64,000 nucleotides of DNA, from NCBI RefSeq assembly GCF_900964775.1, contig NC_041827.1:18968707-19032706 (forward strand), written 5' to 3'. This stretch comes from Scleropages formosus. Lineage: Eukaryota; Chordata; Actinopteri; Osteoglossiformes; Osteoglossidae. Position numbers and translations under genes: made by a program. Under the pieces are notes generated by a model. It made no database searches, was not told where the DNA came from, and saw only the letters and a program-made list of their open reading frames with translations. This document shows, one piece after another, positions 28,701 through 39,761 of the stretch (positions are counted from its first letter, which is position 1; the number at the start of each line of letters is the position of its first letter).

Positions 28701-31071
28701 ACTGATATATGGATGAGTGACGCAGTGTAAGTCACCGCGGTGAATGAGGTGTGTGGGCTGATAACACTACATAGAGTTCACTGGAAGTTGCTTTGGACAA
28801 AAGTGTCTGCTAAATAAATGAATGTAACGTAAAGGGAAGGTTGTCAGTTTTGAAATAACCAACATCAGATAAATTTCAACAGCAAACTGATCAATCAGAT
28901 GTGAGTTTCTTTACACTGAACAATTTCAGGAGTTTCCTCTCCTCTTCATATGCTGTAGTGTTAACTGGCGTTCCCTTCTGGCCAGGTCTTTCAGCCAGCG
29001 TTCAGGGATCTTCCCCCACCGATGCTTGACCTCTTCGACCTCGACGAAACGTTCTCCTCGGAGAAGGTGAGGTTGGCACAGCTCTCCAACAAATGTAAGT
29101 ATTGACTTTTTTTTTTTTTTCCCTGCTTGATGCAACACATTCAGCGTATTCTGTGGATTTCAAGGATAAACGGGGGTTTATTATAAATAAAAACCTTTAT
29201 TTTTTTAATCCATTTTTTCCGAGGCAACTTAACATGTTAGTGATTTAACCTTGTACACAGCAGGGTATCTTACTGGAGCAAGGCAGTGTAAGTACCTAGA
29301 TCAAGGGCACTATTACAAGAGCTGGGATTTACATTTATTCGCTTAGCAGACGCTTTTCTCCAAAACAGAATACAACTCACTGAACAAAAGTGCATTTCGT
29401 CAACAGATGAAGAGCTTTAGACACAGACATGAGATTGTCGAAGTACAGTGCGTTTGTCCAATACCACCGTTATGCCAGCATGCGTTACACCAGTAGCTGC
29501 ACAGAATTCACACGGAGTATTTTGTAATTGTAATACAATAGAGTGAAAGTTTATGGAGCAGATAGGAGGGCAAGGGAGAACTGGGTGTGAAAGAGAACGG
29601 AAGACCTTCAGATTGCAAGGGGACAGCTCTAAACACCACACCACCTGCTGGATTATAGAGCGAGTAGCGCTGCAGTCTCACAGCACCTGGATGGTGCGAG
29701 AGGACAGGGGCTCAATCTCCACTCAGTCTCTGTGAAGTTTGCATGTTTTTCCTGTGTCTGCGTGGGTTTCCTCCCCCACTCCAAAGACAGACATGCTGTT
29801 CAGGTTCACCCATAGTGTTTGAGTGACAGAGAGAGTGTGTGTGTTCCACTGATGTATGGATGAGTGACCCAGTGTAAGTAGTGTATCTAGCAGTGTAAGT
29901 CACCACAGTGAATAAGGTACACTACTAAGGTACTACACTATGTAAGCACTACACAGAGTTCATTGGAAGTCGCTTTGGAGAAAAGCATCTGCTAAATAAA
30001 TGTAAGTACAGTTATTTCCTTTAACCATATGAAAAAGTGTTCATCACATTAGTAGCTGCATAAAACTATCAGAATATCCACGATTCCTGATCATCTTCCT
30101 AGTAATTTTTTTTTGAGATACATATAAACATTTACATTACAGGAGTAGCTGTGTAAAGGTTTATCTGGCATCATCTTAAAGTTATAGTGTAGGAACATTT
30201 ACACCTTTCATTAACTTAAGAGATGATGGGCAAAGTGAGTCTGGAAGAGGTGATTTTTCAGACCCTTTTTGAATGTAGACAGGGATTCAGCAGTTCTGAG
30301 TGACAGGGGGAGGTCGTTCTCCCCCAACGGAGCCAGAACCGAGAACCTTTGCGCTTTACCTTTTGTGCGTGGGACCACCCAGCAGGCAGATGTGGAAGAG
30401 CGTAGCAGATGATCAAGTCCTGTAGATACCTGGGAGCAGTTCTACTGATGCTTTTGTAGGTCATAATCAGGGTCTTAAATTTGATCCAGATATTTCAGGT
30501 CTAGTAAGGTCCCTACTGTAACTTTCTTGAGCAAAGTCTTTATTCTGAATTGCATCATATTTAAAAAAAAAAAAGTACAATTAGAAGATGCATGTGATAA
30601 ACATGCTAGCAAACAAGACAGTAACCCAAATCCATTTTTTGGCCAGGCACAGATGACGATTTGGAATTCTACGTACGCAAATGTGGAGACATCCTTGGCG
30701 TGACTGGAAAGCTGCCTAAGGAACAGAGAGATGCCAAACATATCCTGGAACACATTTTCTTTCAGGTCGTTGAGTTTAAAAAGCTTAATCAGGTGAGTGG
30801 TCAACCCTGGCTAGTTATTTAAGAGAGCTACCAGTGCAAAATGACCATTTAACTCCACTCATAACCTCCCCTGCAGTGGTGTGGAAGGATTATATATAAG
30901 TAGGACTACATTGCAGCAGCCTGAGGTCTTTGACATCTCTTGGTGGCTTAAATGTCAGACCTTTTGCTGTAGATTATTCCTAACTGGAATTGCTTTTCTT
31001 GCACTTGTTTCCATCTCTACTCCTAGGAGCATGATATTGACACAGCGGAGCCAGCGTTTTCTCCATTCTGA
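22779..31071 (+). CDS. IFT52: intraflagellar transport protein 52
   Basis: Thirteen coding exons: 22779-22897, 23933-24020, 24128-24254, 24365-24440, 25023-25094, 25183-25309, 25434-25517, 26469-26537, 27332-27486, 27582-27669, 28986-29094, 30647-30792 and 31027-31071, giving 434 residues (human 437). IFT52 is a core subunit of the IFT-B complex that carries cargo toward the ciliary tip and is needed to build cilia. The N-terminal GIFT domain (about residues 1-265) is plain: [127 protein letters not shown]. The central part has [20 protein letters not shown]. The C-terminal domain that binds IFT46/IFT88 is in exons 11-13 ([20 protein letters not shown]). All phases agree; total 1305 nt. The first splice donor lies inside a 38-bp tandem repeat. 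Confidence 0.97.
22891..23124 (+). repeat. 38-bp minisatellite spanning the IFT52 exon 1 splice donor
   Basis: Six full 38-base units start at 22891, 22929, 22967, 23005, 23043 and 23081, with a partial seventh. Unit 1 begins with the last seven coding bases of exon 1 and includes the GT donor. Units 2-6 have A in place of the donor G, so only the first copy can splice. Confidence 0.92.
24715..24900 (-). repeat. SINE family C copy in IFT52 intron 4
   Basis: Reversed tail (TTTTTCTCCAAAGTGACTTA), ACCCATTTATACAGTTG, GGTAAGAACCTTGCTCA, the reversed B box GGGATTCGAACCC and the head ending ACCACTGCACTACCAC. This is a good reference copy for the family. Confidence 0.75.
25578..25945. repeat. (CCAT/CCAC/CTAC)n tandem array in IFT52 intron 7
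   Basis: About 365 bases of diverged tetranucleotide repeats, mostly CCAT with CCAC, CCTA and CTAC variants. The open frame through it ([11 protein letters not shown]) is an artefact of the repeat. Confidence 0.95.
25946..26172 (+). mobile_element. SINE family C copy
   Basis: Head TGTAGTGGTTAGAGCTACTG, B box CGTTCAGTCCCC, GAACAAGGTACTTACCC, TATAAATGGGTAAATAATTG core, and the tail GTACGTCACTTTAGAGAAAA ... AATGAATAAATGTAAATG. It inserted beside the tetranucleotide array. Confidence 0.8.
26215..26420 (-). repeat. SINE-like remnant, reversed
   Basis: Contains AACACGCAAACTCCGCGCAG and GGTCCGAACCTGCAGCC, the reverse of a SINE head of the type also seen near 46860-47140. Confidence 0.55.
26808..27082 (+). 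mobile_element. SINE family B copy, 5'-truncated
   Basis: Starts within the head region (GTTCTCCCCATCTGCATGGG), then CCACTGATGTATGGATGAG and the tail TTCATTGGAAGTCGCTTTAG. Confidence 0.8.
27090..27292 (+). mobile_element. SINE family A copy
   Basis: GGGGGGTGCGGTGGCTCAGT head, B box GGTTGGAGTCCC, tail GGACAAGCGGTTCAGACGATGTG. It lies in IFT52 intron 8 close to exon 9 (27332) and next to a family B copy. Confidence 0.85.
27765..27905 (+). repeat. SINE family C fragment in IFT52 intron 10
   Basis: GATCAAGGTACTTACTCTGA, TATAAATGGGTAAATAAGTG and a worn tail ending AGATAAATGTAAATG. The head is missing. Confidence 0.65.
28187..28410 (+). mobile_element. SINE family A copy with (TG)n end
   Basis: Near-consensus copy: GGGGGGATGCGGTGGCGCAG head, GGGGTTCGAGTCCCGC, GACGGACTGGCGTCCCGTCC, GGGACAAGCGGTTCTGAAAA, then (TG)n. 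Confidence 0.88.
28497..28832 (+). mobile_element. SINE family B copy
   Basis: GGGCAGCACAGTGGCACAGT head, GTGGGTTCGATCCCC, GGAGTTTGCATGTTCTC, CCACTGATATATGGATGAG and the tail TTCACTGGAAGTTGCTTTGG ... GTGTCTGCTAAATAAATG. Confidence 0.87.
29655..30006 (+). mobile_element. SINE family B copy
   Basis: Head TATAGAGCGAGTAGCGCTGC, GGGCTCAATCTCC, GAAGTTTGCATGTTTTTCC, CCACTGATGTATGGATGAG and the tail TTCATTGGAAGTCGCTTTGG. It follows a minus-strand SINE family C fragment (about 29220-29335). Confidence 0.83.
30175..30475. repeat. dispersed fish repeat in IFT52 intron 11
   Basis: The stretch with GACCCTTTTTGAATGTAGAC, GGGGGAGGTCGTTCTCCCCC and CCTGGGAGCAGTTCTACTG reads like a noncoding dispersed repeat found in many teleost genomes. 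It has no open frame of note. The identification is from memory of the pattern. Confidence 0.4.
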
Positions 31072-31303
31072 AGTGCAGTGATTCTCCATTGCCATTTCAC
31101 CTGTGTGGCTCAGGGAGCGTGTGTGTACCTGATGTCAAATTTTCAGTTATATGTAGATTGTTCTTCTCCCATCATAATCCCTCCCCTCTTAGAAAGAGGG
31201 CTTTACTAAACTTAAAACTTAGTGGCTTAAGTTTGTATTTTTTTTTTGAATACTGTTTCTCTAAGCTTATTCCTGTATATCGAGGCCCTATCATGTAAAT
31301 TTA

Positions 31304-31309
31304 AATAAA
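31304..31309 (+). terminator. IFT52 poly(A) signal (AATAAA)
   Basis: AATAAA 233 bases after the IFT52 stop, followed by T/GT-rich sequence. Confidence 0.75.
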
Positions 31310-31341
31310 GTTTTGTAAGTTCTATAAACAAAATTAGAAGT

Positions 31342-31347
31342 TTTATT
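31342..31347 (-). terminator. poly(A) signal of the 208-residue gene (AATAAA, minus strand)
   Basis: AATAAA on the minus strand about 300 bases beyond that gene's stop. It lies about 35 bases from the IFT52 signal on the other strand, so the two 3' ends meet or overlap. Confidence 0.55.
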
Positions 31348-31642
31348 GTATACTTTTATTAGTTTGCAAACAATTCTTACATCTAGTGCTTCTCTTGCCG
31401 GTAAGAATTTTTGTTTTAAAACAGGGTTAGAGACAAAGCAAACAGTTGTGGTTTATCCAAGAGCAGAGTTTCTTGCATTTAGGAATTTAAATTTTTCAAT
31501 ATACATGTTCCAGATTAACCCAACCCATATGCAGTTACTAATATTTCAGCACCAATGACCAACGTCGCCTATGGGCAGACCCATCTTCATCTCGCTTGCT
31601 CCTGCTTCAGTCCACCTTTGAGCAATAGGCCAGAGACATAGG

Positions 31643-32598
31643 CTAGAACTCATCAGGACACGGTGCAGACATGACGGCAGGACTCTGACTAGGGCCCGGA
31701 ACAGGCTCCCTGCTGACATTCACATTTGGAGGGGTTGCTGACCCAAGCAGGGAGGAGATCTCCGCTAGGGACTGGGGTGGACACGGATACCTGGGGCTCC
31801 AGGTGAGCCCGTCAACCAGACTGGACTCCAAGCTAAGGCGTGGGCTGACCGGGCCGTGTCGGATGAGAGAGTGCTCCCCGAAGAAGCGGGAGGCTGATGG
31901 ATCCAGGCAGGAGAGGTTTGGTGAGCTCGCCAAAATAGCTTTTTTGCTGTTCATCCCTTCACAGGGGGTAGAGAATTTGCTGCCTATGGGGATGTTGTGG
32001 ACAGTCTCATTCTGGGAGAGGGAAAGGGACACAAGGCTGGGTGAGTGGATCCAGGAGCCCTCGCTGGCATTGTTACACTCTGCGTACTCCACAACGATCC
32101 CCGAAGAGGAGACCAGCTTCCTGCGGTGACCCGTACGCAGATCAAGCGACGGGGAAGAAACCGTCGAGTTTTGGTCCAGCAGCAGAAAGCCTCTGTTGAG
32201 GTCAGCAGAACCATCATAGCTCTTGGACAGAGTAATTTCTGGAGCCCCTACAGAGATAGAAGTTCACCAGCAGCAGAGCTTCTCGTTTTCACAGTACAGC
32301 ACAGAACTCCTCCACCAAGTCCTCTGGGGTTTTAAACTGCACTTAATTTTAATGCAGTCCTTATTAACTCTAATTGGATTTAAGTGAAAGGTCCACAACA
32401 CCTCAGTCAGGTTTTACAAACCATCCAACATAGTATTAAATATTAATTCAGGGTGAGGGACACTTACGTCTGTCACTGATGCACAAGAAAGTATTTAAAT
32501 CATACACTTCTAAACAGAATTTAAGTTACGCACTTCACAGGTGTGCTATTTTTTATTTTAAAGACACACGTCTTACCATAAAGTATCTGTTTATCCAT
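31643..32598 (-). CDS. unrecognised Ser/Pro-rich protein, two exons, 208 residues
   Basis: Coding exon 1 is 32598-32577 (MDKQILY plus one base); exon 2 is 32247-31643. The donor (G then GTAAGA) and acceptor (ATCTCTGTAG) are good, and the junction keeps one open frame of 209 codons including the stop. A TATA box (TATAAATA) lies about 40 bases before the ATG, and a minus-strand AATAAA follows. I recognise no family. The protein has no signal peptide or membrane segment. It is rich in Ser and Pro with many S-P sites (HSPS, SSPN, VSPR, WSPR, QSPA), a short basic patch RTGHRRK near residue 50, and an acidic end (CPDEF). This looks like a disordered regulatory protein. It is tail-to-tail with IFT52 and head-to-head with MYBL2. 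It could be a fish-specific or fast-evolving gene. The gene call is fairly firm; its function is unknown. Confidence 0.7.
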
Positions 32599-32636
32599 GA
32601 TGAGTCCTGGTAAGGGAGATAATGATGTCCAGCTTG

Positions 32637-32644
32637 TATTTATA
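32637..32644 (-). promoter_or_regulatory. TATA box of the 208-residue gene
   Basis: TATAAATA on the minus strand, 39 bases upstream of the start codon, implying a very short 5' UTR. Confidence 0.6.
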
Positions 32645-32849
32645 GTTGGGCCCCCAAGTTGGGGGTCATCAGAGGTCAACAAGCACTTGGGGCTGGGAAA
32701 TCCCACCCTAACTCAGCAGAGCGGAGGGTTTTTTTTTTTTTAAAATTTAGTTTCATAAATTGTATAATGATTAAGTGCTTGGTAACAGTCACTAAGTACA
32801 TGTTACAGCTTGTTGGTTTTTTATTCGTTAAAAACCCAATTATTATTCC

Positions 32850-32971
32850 GACTGTTTACGCGAGGACGCGCACGCACGCATGCATGCATTCGTTTTCCCA
32901 GCGGGCGCGAGCGCGCACCACCGCGCCCTGTCCTTTCTCGGCGGGCTAAGCGTGTGCATCACTTCCGGGGG

Positions 32972-33004
<33 letters not shown>

Positions 33005-33620
33005 GTACGTGGATTCTAGCGCGCGAGATAGAAATTGCGGCGCGAGAACTGTCGCCCTTCTTCGGGAAAGAAACGCAAACGGCACATCAGCCATGAACTG
33101 TAGATAGCAGCCTTTCTCCTTCCCACAGCAATTAAAATAAAAACAATTTCGGAACTGTATGTCCGACGAGTCCAGAACTGTGGGATTTTATATAAATATA
33201 TATTTTTTTAGCAAACAAAGTTGGCTGGAGGTGGCGGGGAAATGTCCTGGTGGCCGCGCGGCGGGTGAGAATCAAATACTGCTTTGTTAACTGGAGCCCA
33301 AATATTAATTTTAAACTTCTGTAAACACAAACCTGACAGCAGCTAGATGTTCTGCACACTGCTTTATGTGGCTTTATTGACGTTTTCCTTAAACTTAAGT
33401 TACGGTGAAGTTGAGCTGGGTAACTCATTGAGCCCGCCGGGCTCGGCGGCGCGCGCGCGTCCCGCCTTTCGCTTATCGTTCGCTTCCTCACAGTGACAGA
33501 AAGTCTCTTTAACGGTTTTTTCTTCACATTTCAAACGCCTTTCCCCCCGCCGTGTTTAGTTGTGACAGCGCGCTTCGAGTTCATCGCGTGTCCTGTCATT
33601 TCAACGCCGGGAAACTTGTT
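32850..33620 (+). promoter_or_regulatory. CpG-rich MYBL2 promoter region
   Basis: GC-rich and CpG-dense sequence flanks the first MYBL2 exon, interrupted by a 30-base poly(A) tract at 32970-33001. A GGCGGGGAAAT site right at the start codon resembles an E2F element (consensus TTTSSCGC or GGCGGGAA). Known B-myb promoters are E2F-controlled; here this is inference. Confidence 0.45.
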
Positions 33621-36600
33621 TATTTGCCTTTTATCGATCATCATGTTGAGTTGTTCCGCATAATCGATTGGCAATCGGATTGCATGCCATGGTTAGTAAA
33701 TAGTATTTAAAATACGCGTTGAACTTGGTCTTGGTAGAATCGTGCAGATACATTCAGTTGAGCTGAAGTAAATCTAGTGACCTTTTCAAATTCCGTAAAA
33801 TTAAATGTTTGTTTTGCTACCGATTTGTAATTCGTTGTGATATATTGTCTGTCTTCTAAAACTAAATTAACAACGTCATCATATTCCCCTTCCTCACTTG
33901 ATTTCTTACTCTAATACTCGCCCTCATTTTTTTCTCAACATGTTTCCTGAAAAACTCGTTACTTACTTGTGCCAGCAAAATAAGCGGCGCCCACTTTTCA
34001 TTAATGTCTTCATAATTATTTCTTCACAGAGAACCATCCCGAGGAGCTTTGCTGGAAACGTACTGGGTTCACCCGAAACATGTTGTCCAGATGATAGTTA
34101 ATTCAAGGTTTAGGATGATTTTAGTTATTAAAAACGTGCTTTGTCTGTCTGTGTTTTTGGTGATCTCTTCTTCTTGATATGCAATATTTTATAACTCACT
34201 AATATTTAGCCTCTACACATGTGAGTTTAGTGGTGACTCAGTCCCATGTGGCTCATGTGGGAAATTCACAGCCAGATGACTGTTAACATTTGTCTTGACA
34301 GTTCCAAATCTGTGTTTTTATTATTATTTTTCAAGACATACTACTGTTTTGTGCATAATTTGCCATTTTAAACACCCTTTGAGCTGGGATGGGATTATTG
34401 TGGTCTCAGTCTAGCTGTTTTCTGAGGGTTTTGTCTCTAATCTTTGCAGTGAGGAGGTTGAGGAGCAAGTGAGTCAGGACACAGACTCGGATGTGGCTGA
34501 GCAGAGAGACAGTGGCAGGGTCAAAGTGAAATGGACTCAAGAGGAGGTGAGTGAACAAGAACATTTTCTACACACTCCAACCCTACATTGCGTCCTCACC
34601 AATATGACCAAACTGAACATATGGGATCATGGTCACTCTTCGCATTCTCTTTTATTCAGCTTTTCAGACATTGGCTGATCTTTTGTACCAATTCATAAGC
34701 ACTTGTCATGCAGTCATTTAGAAGCAGGAATGGGCCATTTTTTCCCCAAGTCGGTACTTACAAATGCTGTCTGTTTTCAGGATGATAATTTAAGAACTTT
34801 AGTTCAGAACTTTGGCCCACATGACTGGAAGACCATAGCCAGCTTTTTACCAGTAAGTATCATGTCATGAGCATTGTGTGTGAACTATACTTTTGTAGAC
34901 AGTAGCAGCTAATATAATTATGAATTATTGTATTATGTTCTCTACATAATTCTTTATCAAGCACAAGTCAAAGGTTTGACATGTTTCTGCAGAATCGTAC
35001 AGAGCATCAATGTCAGCACCGCTGGTTTAAGGTTTTGGATCCAGATCTGGTTAAAGGTCCCTGGACAAAAGAAGAGGATGAGAAGGTTAGTCTAGGAGCA
35101 GACACAATCCCCTCACCCTAAATAAAGTCCTTTCCTGAATACTGAATGCTCATAGTACAGGATTTGGTGGTTAACATGCGCTTGTGATTTTTGTTTTTAA
35201 TTAGTATAAAAAAAAACCCCTAAAATTTACATAACAGGTTGATACATATCATCTAAACATTGTAATCCCAGCATTCTGTGGGTCAGGAATGCATTATTCC
35301 CTGTTTGTTTGTTAAAACAAATTTTGTCATTTGTTTTACAATTCACTTGAACAAAAGTTTTTAAATTAATTGTACTTGTTTTTTAAGGAAGTAAAGTAGA
35401 AAACTTTATTCTCTTTGCGTTCAGTGCTATTACGAAAAGATACTGAGAAGTGAATTTTAAGTTTTCTGCAGAGCCCATACTTTTATTAATGTTAACTTGA
35501 ATAGTTCATTTTAGGATAGTTACTGTTTTTTGTGGAACATTTCTCAAAGCAGTTTTGTTAGTTTGGTTCCTGTGTCCATAATGTAGTTCGTTGTAAGAGT
35601 TAGATACAGAAGGCTGTCATCCTTTCTACTCAGGTGATCCAGCTGGTGAAAAAATATGGCAACAAGCAGTGGGCTATGGTAGCGAAACACCTGAAGGGCC
35701 GGCTGGGCAAGCAGTGTCGAGAGCGCTGGCACAACCACCTCAACCCTGATGTAAAGAAGTCCTCCTGGACAGCAGAGGAGGACCTCATCATCTACAAGGC
35801 CCATTGTTTTCTGGGCAATCGCTGGGCTGAGATTGCCAAGCTTCTCCCTGGGAGGTTACTAGACACCAGCTCTCCAGCTATTTACATTTACATTTAATAT
35901 AGAGTAGTGCTCTTCAAAACTGATAATTTGAGGGTATCTGTATGCCTAATTATCCTGCTGTCTTTATTAATGAGTTTTCTTGGGTTGTTCTGAAATTGGC
36001 ATTTCTAATTTGGATGCTGTGACCTGTATGAGTCACAAGCTTCAAAATGTTTCATGGTGTTTTAGGTGGCCTTAGTTTTAGTTCAGTGTAAATTAAATAA
36101 TGCTACTGTGATTGAGTGTAGAATGACTTTTTAGCTTGCAGTTTGTGAATGGTTGATTAATCATCTGCTGTTAACCTACTGTCTGCAACCTCCAAGGACG
36201 GACAATGCAGTGAAGAATCACTGGAACTCTACCATCAAACGCAAGGTAGAGATGGGCTGCTATGCCGGAGAGGACATTTCCTTGACACAGATTTCTCAGC
36301 AGGATGACAGTGGGGTTACTGTCCACCACAGCAGCGAACAAGAGGTGGGGTGCTTCTCGCACACGTACCTGGATCTTTATTCAGTACCACAAATTGGCTT
36401 TCTTCTTGTACTTGTATGTGGCTTCCCAGTTGACTGTTTGATGTGTTGGCAGATGGATTTCCATACTACTACTTTGGACTCTGGCTCAGAATTGCAAGTC
36501 ATAGAAAAGGTGACAGTGCAGGTGTTCATGGATATGTTTTCTGGAGTATAATTTGCCCAAAACTGGGATTTCAAACACTGTCCCTTTGTCAGCTTGTATT

Positions 36601-39600
36601 TATTTGTACTTGCAGGATGGTCCTTCCCTCCCCACATCTGTTCTGAACATCCAGCCAGCTAAAGCAGCGTCAACTCTGAAAGACTGCTCTCCTCCACTGC
36701 TCCATGAGGGGCCAACAACGAAAAGCGAGTCGGAAGCCTCCCCGGAATCAACCACTTGGGTGATAGACAGTGCTGGCTTCCTGTCACCCACATCTGCCCC
36801 TGCTTTGAAGGAGGTCATGGAGCTAATGGAAGGGGTGAGCCATGTCTCAGGGACAGACATTTAGAGACTCTCATTCGTACATTTAGGAAACATCTCTTTT
36901 CAACCATAGACAGAGACCATGAGTGTTCTGGCTCTTGCATGGGGGTTTTCCTGTACCATCATGCTAGTGATATTGGTTGGGTGGGGTCAAGAGAATGTCC
37001 TGTGGCCTTGCATTGCCACTATCCTTCTTGTAAGTGGAATTGCTCCAAAGCATTCTGCAATATTGCACAAACTTGTAATCTGAAGATTGTTATTGTTGGT
37101 TGTGATGATGGTTAGCTGGCTTCACATGTGTTCTGGGCTTGACTGTTGAAACTTCATTAGCCTAGAATAATGCTTGAGATTGAAGGGAAAATTAAATCTT
37201 CACATTTCTGTATTTACTGAAATTGTCAGAAATACACATGTTCTGTACACACTTTTGACAAAGTGAAGCAGCACAGTGTATAATAAGGTATATTAGGATT
37301 TTAGTGTTAAATCAAGTTTCCTTCAACAGTGGGAAGGAATTCAGTCTTTTTTGTTAAAGCCAAACAGTTAAAGGTGTTAATGTATGCCCCTGTAAGTACT
37401 ATAAAAATCCCAGTTGTGAACTAAAGAGCTAACCTTTTTCTCTTTTCTACAATAATTCAAGTTTATGTGGTGCATAAGCTTATGGATCTAATAAGAGGAA
37501 AAGGAATGCACAGTTACAGAGAGACTCAGATTGTGTATCTGGCCTGGCATTCCACAGGACCTGGAGGGATGGTGTGATTTGAGCGCATTTGACCTACCAG
37601 AGGAGTCCCCAGGCTCCGAGGTGCTGCAGTTTCGTCTGGAGGAGGGAACCTTGCAGGAGCTGAGCCGAGGTAACCGGGGAGAACTGATCCCCATTTCGCC
37701 CGGCACAGCTACCCCTCCCTCCATCCTGACCCGCCGCAGCCGTCGCCGTATCCCCCTGTCTCCGGATCCCAACGACAGTATGACCCCCAAGAGCACCCCA
37801 GTGAAAATCCTGCCCTTCTCTCCCTCACAGGTATAGCACATGCCGATTCACTGCACGTGGTTGATAGGACTTTGGCTTCATTCTTCCAGTGTGCACTGGC
37901 TTCTTGTGTTACAAATTTTGGAGTAAATTTTCAAAAATGCATTTTCAGGTTCATTTTTAGTTGTGTTTTTTTTTTTTTTTTTTTTCTCCAGTATTTTCTA
38001 AGAATTTTCTTTGTGGCAGAGTGGAAGTGATGCATTTCTCCTTTCCCAGCAAATAGGTGCCAGGAAAATGCACCCAAACAGAATAGGAATTTATTTTAAA
38101 ATCAGTTTCAATGTAGCTTGAAGTTAATGTTAAAACACACATTTAATTATAATAGCTATGTGTGAGACATTTTCAAAACCTAACCTGTAAATAAATCAAG
38201 ATGTCTTCATTCAGCTGTTGTCTAAAAGTGATGTTACACACAAAACAATTTAGACACTTTTGTGTCCTATCTCTGTTCATCAGAGGTTCCCCCACAGAGA
38301 TTGGAGGAGCCAGTGTAATTTACAGCAGATTTGTATTCCAGTCTTCTGCAGTGCTCTATGGATAAAGTAAAAACCAAATGTAACCATAATATGATGGTGT
38401 CAGGTTAGGAATGTAAGCACTTATTTTTATGGTTTGAATTTGCAGTTTCTCAACATGTGGACGAAGCAGGACACCATAGACTTGGAGAACCCATCCCTCA
38501 CCTCTACTCCAGTGTGTAGCCAGAAGGCAATTGTTACTACTCCCCTGCACCGGGACAAGACTCCGCTCACCCAGAAGGAGAATTCTGTGTATGTACTCAA
38601 AAGTCCTCATTCCATTCTTGCTGCAATTTTGATGTTCCTCTTTTGTCTGATAGAATCTGAATTATTTTGAAATTAATCATCGCCCCATACCACATTTAGG
38701 TTCATCACTCCGAATCATAAGTCTGATCTGGATACCACCCCACGTACTCCAACACCCTTCAAAAATGCCCTAGAGAAGTATGGCCCACTGCGACCACTGG
38801 TGAGTGCACTGGATCTCTGTTGTTCCCTCCCGAAGTCAGTTTCATCACATTCTGGCTTGAGTCCGTTTTACTATGTTTACATTTAAGCAGATTGCTATCG
38901 TGTATTTCTAAAGTGAAAGTAGTGACCTTTTGGTTTTCGTCAGCCCCCAACTCCAAACCTGGAAGAAGATCTGAAGGAGGTCCTGCGCAGTGAGGCTGGA
39001 CTTGACCTTATTGTGGAGGACAAGACTCCCCCTGAGCAGAAACGCAAGCAAGCAGTGAGTCTGTTTTTCTCTTGCCCTACAGTTTTTACCAGATTTGGGG
39101 AACTAATTTGCCTTTAAGTTGTTTCTTGGCACCTTTCTTGGTTCAACCCTGTTGCTTGTATATAAATGAAGACTTTGCTCTTGAGTTTGTTGCTGAACTA
39201 CTGTACCTAACGATGATGAGTTGAGTGGACTAACTCTGTCCTTTTGTCTGAAGCATCGGCCACCCATGAAGAAAGTGCGCAAATCATTGGCCCTGGATGT
39301 CATGGACTCCACTGAAACTGTTTCCATCAGATTTCAACCGTCAAAGTCCGCTTTCATACCCAGCACAAATGTATGGACTAGTTGTATACTCTTGATCTGA
39401 AAATGTTCTTTCATATACTGTGTGTGTGTGTGTGTGTACAGGTGGTCCTCGATTTATGATGGTTTGACTTGCGATTTTTTTTTTTTTTTACTTTACAATG
39501 GTGAGCTGACGATAGACATTCAGTAGAAACTGTACTTAGAATTTTGATCCCCCCCCAGTCAAGCAATATGCGGAGCACTATTGCGATGCTGGGCAGCGCC

Positions 39601-39717
39601 AGCGATCCGCATCTCCCAGTCTGTCACGCAGAGGTGTGTGTATTAAATTAATTTCCGACTTGCAATATTTTTGACTTATGATGGGTTCGTGGAAAGTAAC
39701 CCCATCGTAAATTGGGG

Positions 39718-39761
<44 letters not shown>

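Noticed and set aside
31803-32335. Plus-strand frames of 96-108 codons over the 208-residue gene
   Set aside because: They lack splice and promoter signals; the minus-strand reading has both plus a TATA box.
36756-37115. 119-codon plus-strand frame in MYBL2 intron 8
   Set aside because: Frame-shifted shadow of exon 8 extended into the intron.
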